Assembly: GCA_007922195.1 (NCBI GenBank)
Contig: ML682125.1
Coordinates: forward strand, 310,001-374,000
DNA length: 64,000 nucleotides
Direction: 5' to 3'
From: Podocnemis expansa
Taxonomy: Eukaryota; Chordata; Testudines; Podocnemididae
Shown: one piece after another, positions 10,154 through 22,330 of the stretch
Layout of the letters: every line of letters begins with the position of its first letter
How positions within the stretch are numbered: the first letter of the stretch is position 1
Made by a program: the position numbers and the translations under genes
The notes under the pieces: model-generated
Seen by the model: the letters and a program-made list of their open reading frames with translations, nothing else
What the model was told of the DNA's origin: nothing
The model's database searches: none

Positions 10154-12282
10154 ACCATTGGTCCTTGTTCTGTCCTCTGTCACCTCTGAGAATAGCCTAG
10201 ATCCCTGCACTTTGGAGCGCCCCTTCAAGTAGCTGAAGGTTGCTGTCAAATCCCCCATCAGTCTTCTCTTCTGCAGGCTAAATAAGCCAAGTTCCTTCAG
10301 TCTCTCTTCGTAACTCATGTGCCTCAGCCCCGAATCATTTTTGTTGCCCTCTGCTGGACTCTTTCTAATTTGTCCACATCCTTTCTGTAGTGCAGAGCCC
10401 AAAACTGGACGCAGTATTCCAGATGCGGCCACACCAGCACTGAATAGAGAGAATAATCACATCCCTTGATCTGCTGGCAACACTTCTTCTGATGCAGCCC
10501 AGTATGCCATTGGCTTTTTGGCAACAAGAGCACACTGCTGACTCATATCCAGCTTCCCATTCATCATAACCCCCAGGTCCTTCTCTACAGTGCTGCCAAT
10601 CAGTTCCCAGCCTGTGGCCATAAATGGGATTTTTCTCTGCTACGTGCAGGACTTTGCACTTGTCCTTGTTGAACCTCATGAGATTTCTTTTCGCCCACTA
10701 CTCCAATTGGTCTTGGTCTCCCTAAATCCTGTCCCTGCCCTCCAGCATGTTTATCATTCCCTCCAGCTTGGTGTCATCTGCGAATTTATTGAGCATGCGA
10801 TCTACCCCATCATCCAGATAATTAAAGAAGAAGTTAAACAGAACTGGCCCCAGGACTGACCCCAGGGGCAGTCCACTAGTTACTGGTTGCCAGTAACTAG
10901 ATGTTGATCTCTACCAACTGAGCTCAATGATCTAGCCAGGTTTCTATCCACCCTATGGTCCATTTACCCAAACCATACTTCCTTAATTTGGTGACAAGAA
11001 TGCTGTGGGAAACTGTATCAAAAACTTAGCTAAAGCTGAGGTATAGCCCATTGATGGCTATTCCCACTTCCACATATCCAGTCGTCTCATCATAGAAGGC
11101 AATTGGGTTGGTCAGGAACAATTTGCCCTTGGTGAATCTATGCTGACTGCGCCTCGTCACTCTGTTTTCCTCCAAATGCTTCAGAATGGATTTTTTGAGG
11201 ATCTGCTGCATGATTTTTCCAGGGGTTGAAGTGAGGCTGACTGGTCTGTAGTTCCCTTGGTCCTCCTTTTTCCCTTTCTTGAAGACAGGCACTATATTTG
11301 CCTTTTTCCAATTATCTGGGACCTCCCCCAATCTCCACAAGTTTCCAAAGATAATGGCCAATGGTACTGCTAGCTCACTGGCCAACTCCCTCAGCACCCT
11401 CAGATGAAGTTCATCTGGCCCCATAGACTTCTGCACATCTAACTTCTGTAAGTGGTCCCTAACCTGACCTTCCATCACCCTGGGCCGCTCTCCTCCTCTC
11501 CATTCTGTGTTACCCAGTGTAGGTGCCTGGGAGCTGACCCTGCCTGTGAAGACTGAGGTAAAGAACCATTGAGCACTTCAGCCTTTACTTTATCATCCAC
11601 CACGAGGATACCTGCCCCATTCATTAAGGGACCTACGCCATCCCTGATCCCCTTCTTGTTACTGACATACTTGTAGAACCCCTTCCTGTTATCCTTCACA
11701 TCCCTTGCTAGCTGCAACTCCAATTGTCCTTTGGTCTTTCTGATTTTAGCTCTGCAGTCCCGAGCAATGTCTTTGTATCCCTCCCTAATCATCTGTCCAA
11801 GCTTCCACTTCCTGCAAGCTTCCCTTTTGTGTTTCAGCTCACCGCAGAGTTCTCTGCTAAGCCACGCTGGTCACCTTCCACACTTGCTGTTCTTTCTGCA
11901 CATTGGTATGGTATTTTCTTGTACTCTTAGCAGGGTTTCTTTAAAATACAACCAGCTCCCTCAGACGTCTTTCCCCTTCAGATCAGCCTCACAGGGGATC
12001 CTGCCCATCAGTTCCCTGAGGGAGCCAAAATCTGCTTTTCTGAAGTCCAGGGTCTGTGTTCTGCTTCCTTTGATCAGGATCCTGACCTCTACCATATCAT
12101 GGTCACTGCTGCCCAGGTTGCCATTCACGTCTACTTCCTCTGTTAATTCTTCTCTGTGAGCAGCAGGTCAAGAAGAGCTAGACCCCTAGTTGGTTCCTTG
12201 AGCATTTGTTCCAGGTATTTATTCTCCACGCTCTCCAAAGACTTCCTAGATTGTCTGTGCACTGCTGTATTGCCCTATAAAA
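10154..12282 (-). pseudogene. CR1 LINE ORF2 remnant: endonuclease end, RT and C-terminal part
   Basis: This is the main body of a minus-strand CR1, coding for the endonuclease/reverse-transcriptase polyprotein that copies the element into the genome. In order on the minus strand: the endonuclease C-terminus with the SDHD motif (near 12110-12096), the linker with Y-K-D-I-A-R and G-F-Y-K-Y-V (11792-11480), then an open stretch of 150 codons (11478-11026) with the RT signature W-K-K-A-N-I-V-P-V-F-K-K-G and Y-R-P-V-S-L-T. The catalytic F-A-D-D lies near 10784-10770, followed by the R-F-N-K-D-K-C-K-V-L-H segment (10679) and the [11 protein letters not shown] 3' coding end. Stops and frame changes separate these blocks, so it is dead. 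It is 5'-truncated at ~12282 and continues at 8874-8628 beyond the hAT insertion. Confidence 0.9.
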
Positions 12283-12294
12283 CTGAACACAATC

Positions 12295-12445
12295 CACAGA
12301 CTACACCCTGGTAAGTAGTATTTACTGTCCCCATCTTACAGACAGAGATACTGAGACATGGCTCAGTTATGTGACTTGCCACAGGCCAAAGAGGAAATCA
12401 ATGTCAGAGAGAGGATCAGAACCCAAGAGTTCCTGGACATGTTTT
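12295..12445 (-). repeat. MIR-type SINE fragment
   Basis: On the minus strand the MIR core and 3' region are visible through their complements: 'tactgtccccatcttacaga', 'tatgtgacttgccacaggcc' and 'aggatcagaacccaagagtt'. It directly abuts the 5' truncation point of the CR1. Confidence 0.75.
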
Positions 12446-14160
12446 CAGTCCATTTCTTAATGTGACATTACTCCCCTGGTATACCCATAAGCTAACAGCC
12501 ACTGCTTGTTATTTCCAGCTAACAAGTTAATGCAAAATAACAACATGACTCCATGGGACTGCACACCTGGACAGAAGCAGCACAAAGAATTATGTGCCAT
12601 GGATTCTGGGGAGCAGAATGTGGGTAGATTTTAGGCGTTGGATGTGAAGACAGCCCAGGCCCATGGGCCACACTGCCAGTGCCAATGGTCCATCTGGCAT
12701 GTTCATCTATGGGCTTAAGCTAGGGGTGCAGAGGTCTGAGTGGGCCCTTTGGAGGGCAGGCGGGGGGCAGTGGGGAGTGGGGTAGAGATGGATGAGGCTG
12801 ACAACTCACCCCAAAGTGGCATATTTGGTCCCAACTTTGCAAGTTGCATGCAGGCGTGCTCTCCCCATTGAAATGCAGTCACATCTGGTGAGCAACGCAG
12901 AGACTGTTTCCACACACAGCCACATGGCAGACACTTAGGACGAAAGCACAGGACGTTCCAGGCCCTTGGACGAGGGGCACTTGAGGCTGCAAAGCAGAAC
13001 CAGGCAAGAACACCAGGAAATGACCAGCCCCACCTGGGAGCCCACCTGGGCCGGCCATTGTGGCCCACGCTGGGTCTCGTCTCACCCAAAGGGTAGAAAG
13101 GAATCCTGGGCGCTCACCCCAAGCCCCCTCACGTTGCATCGCTTGGGACCAACTCTGTGGTGAGAGTATACCTGCTGCTTCACCCACATGCCTGCAGGCA
13201 CCTCTGCCCTGCCCCACTGCAGCCTGGAGCCCCCCACCACCCCCTGGCCAGCTGGGATGTGTCCCCAGGCCTGGGAGCTCCTGGCTGTGACCCAGCAAGG
13301 CCAGAAAGTCCCTGCATCCCACTCCTCCCACCCAGCCCTCTGGCCCAGCGCCCCAAAACACAAACCTTCCTCCCTAGACAGGGGCTAGACCCAGCCCTTC
13401 CTCACTGCAGCAGCCTACCACCCTTCTCCTGGTCCAGCTTCCAACCCCACCAGCCTTGGTCAGCAGGGGTGACTGCCCCCTTCCCACCAAGGCCAGACCA
13501 CCCCCCCTCTCCACTGTGAGTTCCTGGGAGCATAACCAAGAAGGCTGGGTGCCCCATAACCAAATCTCCCCCCGTCACATGGCTGCCCTATCTCAAGTCC
13601 AGTCCACAGACCAGGACTAGTCACCTGTTTCCCCCTCCCATGACCCCACACCATTGGGGAGGAGGCTGTTGTACCTGGCCAGGTGAGGCTGAGGGCCAGC
13701 AGCTCACCTGTGCGACCCCAATGGTTCCCCCTCCCACCAGAACGCCAATGACCAGTAGCCTGCCCCCTCTGCCAGGAGCAGACAGTAGCTGCAGTGGGTT
13801 GCATAAACCCTGCAAGCCCCGCTCAGCCCTCTGGGTTTTCGTCCCCCAAAGACTCCTGTCTTGCACTCAGTGCTGACTGCTCCTGAGGACTGGCTGGGCA
13901 GCTTGCTCGCTTGTGGTGCACAGAGGTCACCAACCACACGCAAGAAACAAACCCCACTGTCAGACCAGAGCCCAGGTCCCAGGCAGCCACGCAGCCCCAA
14001 GACTGCTCCCTCCAACCATTGTCAGCAGTTCCCCCCAAAATCCCCTTACCACCCCTCCCTCTTCCAGCTTCTCGCTGCAAGGGCCCGCGTCCCCATCGGA
14101 CCAGGCTGAGGCACTTAGCACTGGGGTAGTGAAAGGGGGACACAATTTCCACTAATACTA
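12446..14160. other. GC/C-rich single-copy sequence
   Basis: No gene or repeat is recognised. Both strands carry long overlapping open frames because stop codons are rare in this C-rich DNA (notably 13160-14130). None has a known domain, so I treat them as chance. Confidence 0.4.
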
Positions 14161-14164
14161 GTTT

Positions 14165-14250
14165 TAATTGCATTGGAGGAGACCCAGATGCCCAGCATCA
14201 GGAGCTGGGTCCCATTGTGCCAGGTGCTGCACAGCTCACACAGACCAGCT
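14165..14250. repeat. Ancient interspersed repeat fragment
   Basis: The segment around 'gtcccattgtgccaggtgct' followed by 'gcacagctcacacag' resembles a short old repeat common in amniote DNA. Related wording recurs near 28980-29030 and 34440-34480. The family is not identified. Confidence 0.35.
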
Positions 14251-16360
14251 CCATAACTGCTCACCCCTCTGCCTGCCCCACAGCAAAATGTCTGTCCAAG
14301 GGATAGACTGGGCCCAGGCTCAAGCAGGCTCCACCACCACCAATGACTCCCCTGAATGGTCCTGGAGAGCTGCAATGCAGCCGGCCACCACAAGGATCCC
14401 AGGCCGTGTCCTCAGCTCTCCATCTGGAGAATGAGCATCCCTTGTGTTTGCAGACTCCGCTGAGGAATAGTCTCAGGGCAGGCAGGGTGGTGGGCACAGG
14501 CATGTTTGGAACAGATTGTGCAGCACCCACACACTTCACACAGTGGGAAAGCTGCCAGTTTCCTCCCAACACTTGGGCCAAAACGTTCCTTGTGTTGCCT
14601 AATTTTTCCTGGTGAATTTCACCAACACAGAGACGTGCAATAACCTAGGGGTTCAGACCCTGGCTGAAAGGGCCCCAGGATAGCCAGCTGCCTTCCCATC
14701 ATGCCTCATGTGCCATAACAAGGGCACAGAACAGCATTGACAAGGTTCCTGTGCACACAGACGCTCACACACAAGTACATGCATGCATATGTGCTCCCAA
14801 CATGTTTGCAGTTCAGTAGCCATCTGAGCCACCATGGCCCAGGCCTATCTGCAGCTTGTGGACACCATACCCATCCACAAAGGGCTGGTGCTTCCAGAGT
14901 AGAAGTAGGCAGATGAGACAGAAATTGGGCAGAGGCGTATAAACTTCAAGCCTGGGGTTTAATAGTCAGCCTGAAACCAGAATTTGTTGGCTCCTATGTG
15001 TCAGCTCAGCTTCCCAGAGAGTCCAGTCCAGACCCTAGGTAGAGCTCAGTGCATCCTGGGGGGCGTCTATCAGTGCAGACAGACGCACAGAGTCAGTGTT
15101 TCTTGCTGTGATGTGAAGGGTCTGTGCAGCTGGGCACTAAATGGGAAAATGAGCAAGGGAGAAGCGGAATAAATCTAGGGTGGCTGATGTTAGTTACATA
15201 CCCTGCTTTAATTAGTTATTCAAGGCCCCTATTGGCCACTCCATTATCTTCCCCCGGATCAATCTTAGACGTGCTGCCCATAATTCACAGACTTGTCTGT
15301 TGTGACCCTTTGAATAGTGGCGTAGCCCTAGCTTCTTTCCCCTCTTCTGGAACAGCCCTGGGATTCCAGGAGTGACTGAAAGTCAACATAAATGGGCTAG
15401 TGGCTACTGACCCAGCTCTTTTAAAACTCTTGGGTGCCAGTTATCCAGATCTGTGGATCTAAAAATGTCCAGGGCCGCTTAACACCCTCCTGAGGTGCAG
15501 GGGGGTGTGGGAAGGGTGTGATCATACTACATGATACCAGTAACATCACCTGGCTTTCTCCTGGGATGGGGCATGGGCCCTATGGTGAGCATGCCTTAGC
15601 GCAGCCAGGGGCAGTCAATGAATCTGGGACCCTGGGTAAAAGACAATGGTGGGCCCCCCTCCCAGCATTGTGTAGGGAAACTGAGGTACAACACAGCAGT
15701 CCATGGGGATCTAACCCAGCTCCGTGGTTAGATTCTCGGCTGCACCTGGGAAGGGCTCAGGTCAGTGACCCCATTGGCCCTGGGAGCCATTGGCAGGGTG
15801 AGATGGCCAGGGGACTCCTGCACACAGCTCCTACCCCACCCCCTGAAGCAGGGGCCTGGGTTAATCCAGGCCATGTTGGGGTCACCCCGGCTGATTGGGG
15901 TGAGTGCCCCACAGCTGGGTCGAAGCTCCCATGGTGGCGTTTATGTCTGTCCTGGGTTGGGGGCTCGTACCTGCCGAGATGGGAGGAGTCAGTGGGGGCT
16001 GGGAGTGTGAAGCTGTCTGTGTTTAGGGTGGGGGGCTGCAGGCTGCGGCTCTGGAGCTGCATGTGGCTCTTTGGCCGCTCCCATGTGGCTCTGGGCTCTG
16101 GGACACCCTGCCACTGGGGAGCCCTGCAGGCAGCCGGCACCAGGCTCCTGGCTCCCAACCTGGGCAGCAGGGGACTCTGCTGGGGGCCCACTCCTGGCTC
16201 CAGGCTCCCCATCATCACCAGGGGGCCCTGCAGCAGGTGCCCCGGCCCAGCTCCCAGCCTCCCACTCCCCAGGAGGCTACGCCCATTGTGGGTCTCAAAA
16301 CACTTGGTTACTGAGGGAATTTATTAAAAAATGGCTCTTCTTATCTTTTGGGTTGCTGAA
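14251..16360. other. Single-copy sequence
   Basis: No gene is recognised. A GC-rich block at 15600-16310 gives a 269-codon plus-strand frame, but the translation is low complexity (G, W, P, S) with frames open on both strands, and I read it as chance. The block starts with CAGGGGCAG-like and ends with ACCCTGG-like sequence, as a hAT might, but I found no target duplication. Confidence 0.35.
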
Positions 16361-16361
16361 C

Positions 16362-17095
16362 CCTGGTTTAGGGGATTGTTTATGATGATCTTTCATATTA
16401 ATATTTCATATTTGCAGTAATCCATATGTGATATGCCATCCTTTGTGTCAATGGAAAGGTTGTAATCGGTAGAATGATTCCTTGGTTTATGTGTAGGTGT
16501 CATGTCTGCATTAGAAGTTAGGAATAGCTTTCTTCTGTTTGTGTTCCAAGTTACTGGATTCTGGGACACTCCCAGAATCGATGCCTACAAACCATTGTCT
16601 CCTTAACGGCCCATTAAGGAAGCTCTCAGGTGTAGTGGGCCAAGGGAGAAACCTACTGAGCCACTAAGACTTGCTCACGTGACTCAACTCTATTTTGATT
16701 TGCAAAGACTCTGTACAGCATGGGGAAGGACAGAGGTGACAAAAGGCAGCAGCATCAACACCGTTTTGTCGTCAGTCTCCAGTCTGCAATGAACACCCAC
16801 CTCTGGAAGTATTCCTCTATGACTGGACAAAGGACTGAGATCCACCCTGTGCTGGGTGTCTACCGGAGGAATTGGACTAACCTGCAAACTTCAAATCCTT
16901 CACGGACTTGCTTTCTATGGATTGTAAATCATTTTCATACATGTGAGTCACATTGACCCTTTAACATCTCTCATTTTGTTTCTTTTCTTTTTATATTAAA
17001 CCCTTAGTTTAGTTTCTAAAGAGATGGCTGACAGCATGGTATTTTGGGGAAGATCCAAGCCTACATTGTTCTGGGTGACATGGGTGACCCTTTGT
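16362..17095 (+). repeat. LTR-A dispersed element, copy 1
   Basis: This is a member of the commonest non-CR1 family in the window. Shared landmarks in order: 'tttcatattaatatttcata', 'aatccatatgtgatatgcca', 'ggactgagatccaccctgtg', 'acttgctttctatgga', 'tgaccctttaacatctctca', 'tttttatattaaaccctta' and 'ggctgacagcatggtatttt'. The tattaaa could act as a polyadenylation signal. Full copies start TGTGATGC, so a solo-LTR identity is likely but not proven. This start is blurred. Confidence 0.6.
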
Positions 17096-17254
17096 GTGGT
17101 ACGCCGGGCAGAGTATGGTTGGGCACATCAGGCAAGATGTATCCTTATCAGTATTCTTATCAGGGTTGTTCTGTGTCCAGCACTAATATCAGTTTGGCTG
17201 CATCTGTGAATGCGTGCATGAATTGCTGAAGGTGCGTTCCCTCAGGATTACCCC

Positions 17255-17445
17255 AGCTCAGATCTCTAGGTGGGAACTCGGTTAGCCTAGTGATCTAGAG
17301 CCTGGCTTGGATCTTAAACAGGAACTAAGCTAGCCTGGTGATCCTAAACTGAGGTGTTCTTTTGATTAGCAGTTTGGGTTACCTTTGGCTCAAATCTCTA
17401 GTGGGAACTCAGTTAGCCCAGAGATGTGGAGCTTAGATGTACACT
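17255..17445 (+). repeat. Imperfect short repeats
   Basis: Three related blocks of the form 'ctagtgggaactcagttagc' followed by 'ccagagatgtgga' or variants start near 17263, 17307 and 17393. They may be an old degenerate tandem array. Confidence 0.4.
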
Positions 17446-17469
17446 GTGTGCATGAGGCAACACTCATGA

Positions 17470-18000
17470 TCAAGGAACCAACACAACCATGATCCTAGCA
17501 AAGACGAAGGTGCCAGGCCAGGCTTTATTGCAACGCACTATGTCAAACAATCTATATCGGCAGATTTGTTGGCAGCATTGGTGCTCTCAGTGCAATGGAA
17601 CAGCTCAACAGAGGGCAGGAGTCACTGTCACCCCCTTCGGCAGCATGAAGTCTGGGCTCCAGAGCGCCTATTCTTATACCTTACTCAGACCTACTGACTT
17701 GGCCCCCTTTGGGACCCAAATTTACCTTGATTGGTTCTGTGATGACGTGGGAAACCTCTCTTGGCCTGGTTTAGGATGTCATGGGTGATACCCCAATTTC
17801 TCTTCTTTTCTGTTCCTGTATTCTGCTGATGGGTCCCAAGTTGTGTGATTATTATAGAGACCATTGGAGGGTGGAGGGGCTTTTAGGCAGACCTTACCTG
17901 GACCCCTGCTGGTCACACAGGTTGTGGCCGGTTAAGAGCAGGGGCAGAGCTCCCTAGCCCGGGAGGGAGAACAAAGGACTAAAGGGGAGGGGAGGTAGTA
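17470..18000 (-). repeat. Possible solo LTR, minus strand
   Basis: On the minus strand 'gcaataaagcctggcctggc' (near 17528-17509) looks like a polyadenylation signal followed by an R/U5-like region. There is no partner LTR, primer-binding site or target duplication that I can show, so this is a weak call. It may be host sequence. Confidence 0.25.
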
Positions 18001-18737
18001 GGGAAATAGGGGGGGTCTAGGAGGCAGGACTCCAAAAATGACCCTGCTTATCCTGAGGTTTACTACTATACCGCCTGATTAATTTGATAACTAACTGTCC
18101 TAGCTGATGTGAGAACTGGATTGTTAACAAACCCTCTGACTTCCACACTGGCTAAGAGTCGCTTGTCATTGGGACTTCCCAGGACCCTCCTGGAAGGAGG
18201 CCACCCAAGGGAGTCCAGATGGAGCAAGGGTTGGACCCTTTGAGGCTGGATTTGGGAACTGGCTACACAATAGTGTGGAGACCTAAGCTGTGCAGGAGAA
18301 GCCTCCACTGTGGCAGATTTCTGATCGGCTGTGAGCTGAGGACACCTAAGAGTGCTTTCTGGGATACAGGTTCACATACCACTTTTTTGCTGCCACCCAT
18401 TTATTTGATAGATCCACACATCACTGGACATTTCCATCTGCCAAGGTGTCAGAGTTGATCAAAGCATTGCCTTTATCTTCTTGGCTCTAGGCTGACTCGA
18501 CACCTCTAACCTTTCAGGTCCTTTTCCATTTTTCATACTTATTATTGTAATGCCACTTATTTCTTGCCATTTTCAGTGAAGCTGAACTTTCACAACCTGT
18601 CTCTTGCCAGTACCTTCAGTTCAGGCCCACTGCATGTTCCAGTCAGCCTCATGTTTTGGATTACTTTGTTAGGTGTTGAGCTAGCACCTGGGCATTTCTA
18701 CTTATCTTTCTTATTTTAATCTTTTACTTTCTCCTAC
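18001..18737. other. Single-copy sequence
   Basis: I see no gene or identifiable repeat in this stretch. Confidence 0.35.
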
Positions 18738-18806
18738 AAGGAGAACCTATTTCTTTAAGAGGCCCAGTGGCTAGCTGGGGACTGGAGGAGCTGAATCTGC
18801 TCTTCT
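18738..18806 (+). repeat. LTR-A dispersed element, copy 2 (fragment)
   Basis: Only the downstream part remains: 'aaggagaacctatttcttta' followed by 'agaggcccagtggctagc' and 'ggggactggaggagctga'. It matches 56214-56265 and 60875-60925. Confidence 0.6.
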
Positions 18807-21529
18807 ACAAACTTCCATCTTCAGGAAAAAGCCAAGCAGTGCCCACCAGGCCCCTGCCTTGTGCTAAGGAGGCAGCTCTGTGTCGGTGGGAGGCGTTGGC
18901 ATCACATCCACATGCCTGCAGCTGAAGGATCTCTGCTGAGAATGAGCAGCATGACATGACTGCTTTCAAGACGCAGCAAGCTAGCTCTGCCAGCTACCAG
19001 AGTGATGTCCCACCACAGCCCGCGGCTCTGGCACTGACTTGGAGCTTCCCAGCACTGAAGGCTAGAAGGAAGCGTTAGGTCATCTAGACCAGTGGTTTGA
19101 AAGTTTTTTCTTTGGGACCCAGATCCCAACCCCTCAGCTGCATGGCAGCCCCCTTCACCGAAAAAGGTGGTTTCTATCTGAAAATTAGGTACTGGCCACG
19201 GCTGCAGGGGTGGAAGTCCCCAGGCATGGGGCTGAAAGATGGCCAGAGTGTTTCTTTCTGCAGACGCAGCATCCCTGGAGACCCCTACCCTGACTGCCAC
19301 AGAAAGAAATCATTCCATGGAGCTTCTCTGGTCTAGGATGATGGTCTCCAGGCATGTCACAAAAAGAAGCTGCTCCAAGCAACCCAGCTCCAAGGCATGC
19401 CCAGGGATGGGGGTAGCAATGGTGGGAAAACTGAAACACTGCCAGCTGTCTTGGTGCATCAGTTTGCAGCAGAAGATGGCATTTTTTCAATTTCTCCTCA
19501 CTGCTACCTTCCCTCCCTGAGCAGTAGCCCTGGTGGGAAATTTGAAAGGACACAGTTGCTGCCACGCCAGGGCTGCCATCATCCTCTTAAATTTCATGCT
19601 GCTGCTACTGCTCAGCAGATTGCAGTGGTGGGAAATTTGCAAGGATGCTAACCACTGCTGTTCCTACCCAGCAGCCAGCACTCTTTTAAGTCTCCTGCCC
19701 CTGCTTCCCATCACGAAGGCAGCCGTTATTTTGAATAACCCCTGGCACCCAACCCAGACCTACTGTCTGATGATGTTTGCCTCTCCATATTTCACGTGGG
19801 TCTCTGTCACTGGAATTCAGGGATGGAAGCAGCCAGGGAGCAGAGAAAACCCCTGGAGTACGAATCCAGGGGGATGGTGAGGCCCCCCTGCCCCAACAGA
19901 GAATGTTACGGTTCTGTATTGCCAACCTCTCCATCTGCGTTCGCACTGTGTTAACAGTAAACAGAGATTGTTTTCACCCAGATCTATCCAGCTTGGAGCT
20001 GGTGCATGGCACAAAGTGCCTGCCTCCCCGCCCACTTTGAGCCAAGCATGACACTTCCCTGGAGGAGATGAATGTGATCCATGCTCGCCTGCCACCTGGC
20101 TCTGAAGGGGGAATTTCATGGAGGGAACAGCAGCCAGCCATGGTGCCAACTGTTGTAACAGAAACAGGAAAAATGGCATTCGCCCTGCATCTTGCACAAG
20201 GCTGTGGCTGGGGGGGGACAGGCATGCCTTGTGCTGACAGCATCTTGACATCACCCAGATGCTGCCAGCATCTGTCTGTGAGAGCCATAAATATTAATCA
20301 CCCATGAAGCAGACAGCGGCTCTGGTGCGCCATGTCCTGCCCCTCCCCTACCCACTGCCCTTTCTGGTCAGCTCTGGTCTGCCCTGTCCCGGCGCTGGGT
20401 GCTGGTCCCCTGTGGGTCAGGCACAGCCGTGAGTGATGGACAAGGCCCAGAGGGGCCCTTGCTTCCCTTGGGGGGGGGGCACTCTTGACCAAGACATTGC
20501 CAGCTTTCTCACACGGAGGGTCTCCACCCAGAAAGCGGCCTTGTCAGCTTGAGACAGGGCACCCAAAAATCCTAACTGGTCCCTAGCACCTTCCTCCCCC
20601 CCGAAGCGAGCCACGGCTTGCCAAGGTCTTGCAGTGTCCTCTAGTGCCAGCCTGACTGAGACAGTGTCGTGTCCCTCTAGCGTGACAAGACACCTGAACC
20701 ATAACCCTCCCTCCCCGTGCTCCAGCATCCCTGCTGGACAGCTGTTCACACACCCCAGCCTGTCCTTCATCACCCAACTCAAAGCCACTCACTGGATTTG
20801 AGTTAAAGGGTGACATGCCAGAGCCCAGTGGGAAGTGGACTTGTCAGTTGGTATGAACTAACTGCACCAGGAAATGCACCTTTTCCCCTCGCCTTTGGGA
20901 CACCGGATCACCAACCTGGTAGTGTTGGTGTCTACCGAAAAGGCTTGTGAGATGTAAGAAGGGCCAGTACCGGAGGAGCAGATCAGACAAGTGAGTGGAT
21001 GCATGCTGGGTGTTGCAGAACCGATGAAATGGGGCATTTTTTTGGACAAGACCAGCAAAGGGCTCAATTTGTTTTGCAAAATTCAGGGTGAGCCCCAGTG
21101 CCAGTGCCCCAAGTCCCATGGGCAGCACAGCTCACAGAGCCTGCGACTGCCTTGCGCACCCCTCACACCCCACCACAACCCCCCCTCTGGGGACCCAAGG
21201 CTTGGTTACCTGGGGTGGCAGGATCTGGCCCCCAACTCTGACCCCAGCCAGGAACCTGGGGCTGCTGGATCTGGCCCCAGATGGAAATCTGGGGCCAGCA
21301 ATGCCCCTGCTTAGGAAGCATAGCTGGCCACATGCTGTGTAGGCAGCTGGCTAATCTTGCCTGACTTGGACCTGGCGTGGTACCATCTGAATCCCTTTTG
21401 GGGTACAAGAGAGCCCAAGAAATCTGGAGAGACCTGAGTGAAGCACTCTTCTGGAGCGTAGCATAAAGGTGTCACTGCCATAAGCATTCCCTGACCATTC
21501 AGACTGTTCCCTTAGCCCAGCAGGAAATT

Positions 21530-21552
21530 TGATTGATTGATTGATTGATTGA
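21530..21552 (+). repeat. (TGAT)n microsatellite
   Basis: About five to six consecutive tetranucleotide units are visible. Confidence 0.85.
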
Positions 21553-21697
21553 ACCTGGGTCCTCCTCAGCCACCTGGGAACTTGCATGGCACATAATAAA
21601 TAAGCTCTGGGGAAGGGCAGAGATTGCAAGAGTTGGGGGCTGTGGGGGAAAGAAGCGCACGGTGGGAGACAGCGAGTGGGAAGTGGTGGGGGCTGAG

Positions 21698-21723
21698 CAG
21701 GGAGGAGGAGGAGGAGGAGGAGG
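21698..21723 (+). repeat. (GGA)n microsatellite
   Basis: About eight consecutive trinucleotide units lie in a purine-rich stretch. Confidence 0.8.
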
Positions 21724-21879
21724 GAGAAAAGGGAGGCAGGCTGTGAGTGAGGAAAGGGCTGAGCAGGGAAAGGCTGGGGTGTGGGACAGAGCAGAGGTGG
21801 GGCCTGGGAGTGGGTGGAAGAGGTGGGACTCGGAGCTAGTCTATGGAAGGATCCACAGGGGCAGCCAGACTCCTGGGCC

Positions 21880-22330
21880 CATCGATTGTTAATTTCTTCT
21901 CCCAGGACCTGGTACAGCCGTGCTGCCTTGTTCCCATCTGTATTGGCCACGAGGTAGTCGAATTGCTCTGCAGCGGAGGTGCCAGTTCCTTGCCCTCGAT
22001 GGAGCTTTCTTAGCGTAGCCTCTGTCACTCGGGCTCAGGGCAGATCATCGAATGATGCCAGTGTGGCTTGGAGGAAAACCTGCCCACGCCGTGTGACTGT
22101 AGCCAGCTGGCATACAACAAGAAGAGGAAGGTCCAGTCTGCTGCATCCCCAGACAGGAGGCTGGTGACCAGCCTCGTCTCTGCAGGATCAGTAGCGTAGG
22201 CCTGAAGCTTCAATGCGAGCAGGGGGGTGACTGTAGTGTTAAAGTCCTGGAGCTGCAGGTTGCAGCCACCAAACCCTCACCAAATCAGAAAGCAAGGCTG
22301 GTGTGTGGCTTTTCCACCCAGCAATCGTCC
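21880..22330 (-). pseudogene. Decayed Ty3/gypsy (Sushi-like) gag fragment
   Basis: On the minus strand two frames together resemble the capsid region of Ty3/gypsy gag from the Sushi-ichi/Mart/PEG10 group. The first (22213-22025) holds T-D-P-A-E-T-R-L-V-T-S-L-L-S-G-D-A-A-D-W, matching the usual 'SLLTGxAxxWA' helix region. The second (22028-21870) holds E-A-T-L-R-K-L-H-R-G-Q-G and A-E-Q-F-D-Y-L-V-A-N-T-D, matching the 'A..AL..L.QG..SV.EYA..FR.LA.DT' segment. A frameshift near 22028 separates them and no protease or RT follows. I see no sign of domestication: the frame is broken and short. Confidence 0.5.

Larger units (their letters stand above)
18807..21875. other. Single-copy sequence with minor repeat traces
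   Basis: A start resembling a hAT end (CAGTGGTTTGAAAG, near 19090) follows a short CR1-3'-like string ('taggtcatctagacc'), but no matching right end was found. A (TGAT)n tract lies at 21530-21552 and a (GGA)n tract at 21698-21722. No gene is recognised. Confidence 0.35.

Noticed and set aside
13160..14130. Several long frames that might be exons
   Set aside because: C-rich sequence has few stops in any frame; products are P/S-rich with no recognisable domain.
15518..16327. 269-codon plus-strand frame
   Set aside because: G/W/P-rich, overlapped by an equally long antisense frame, no homology recognised.
15606..16367. Possible hAT element with CAGGGGCAG and ACCCTGG ends
   Set aside because: The adjacent 8-mers do not match and the inner ends are not inverted copies.
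19090..19400. hAT element starting CAGTGGTTTGAAAG
   Set aside because: No matching inverse end or target duplication found nearby, so only noted as a trace.
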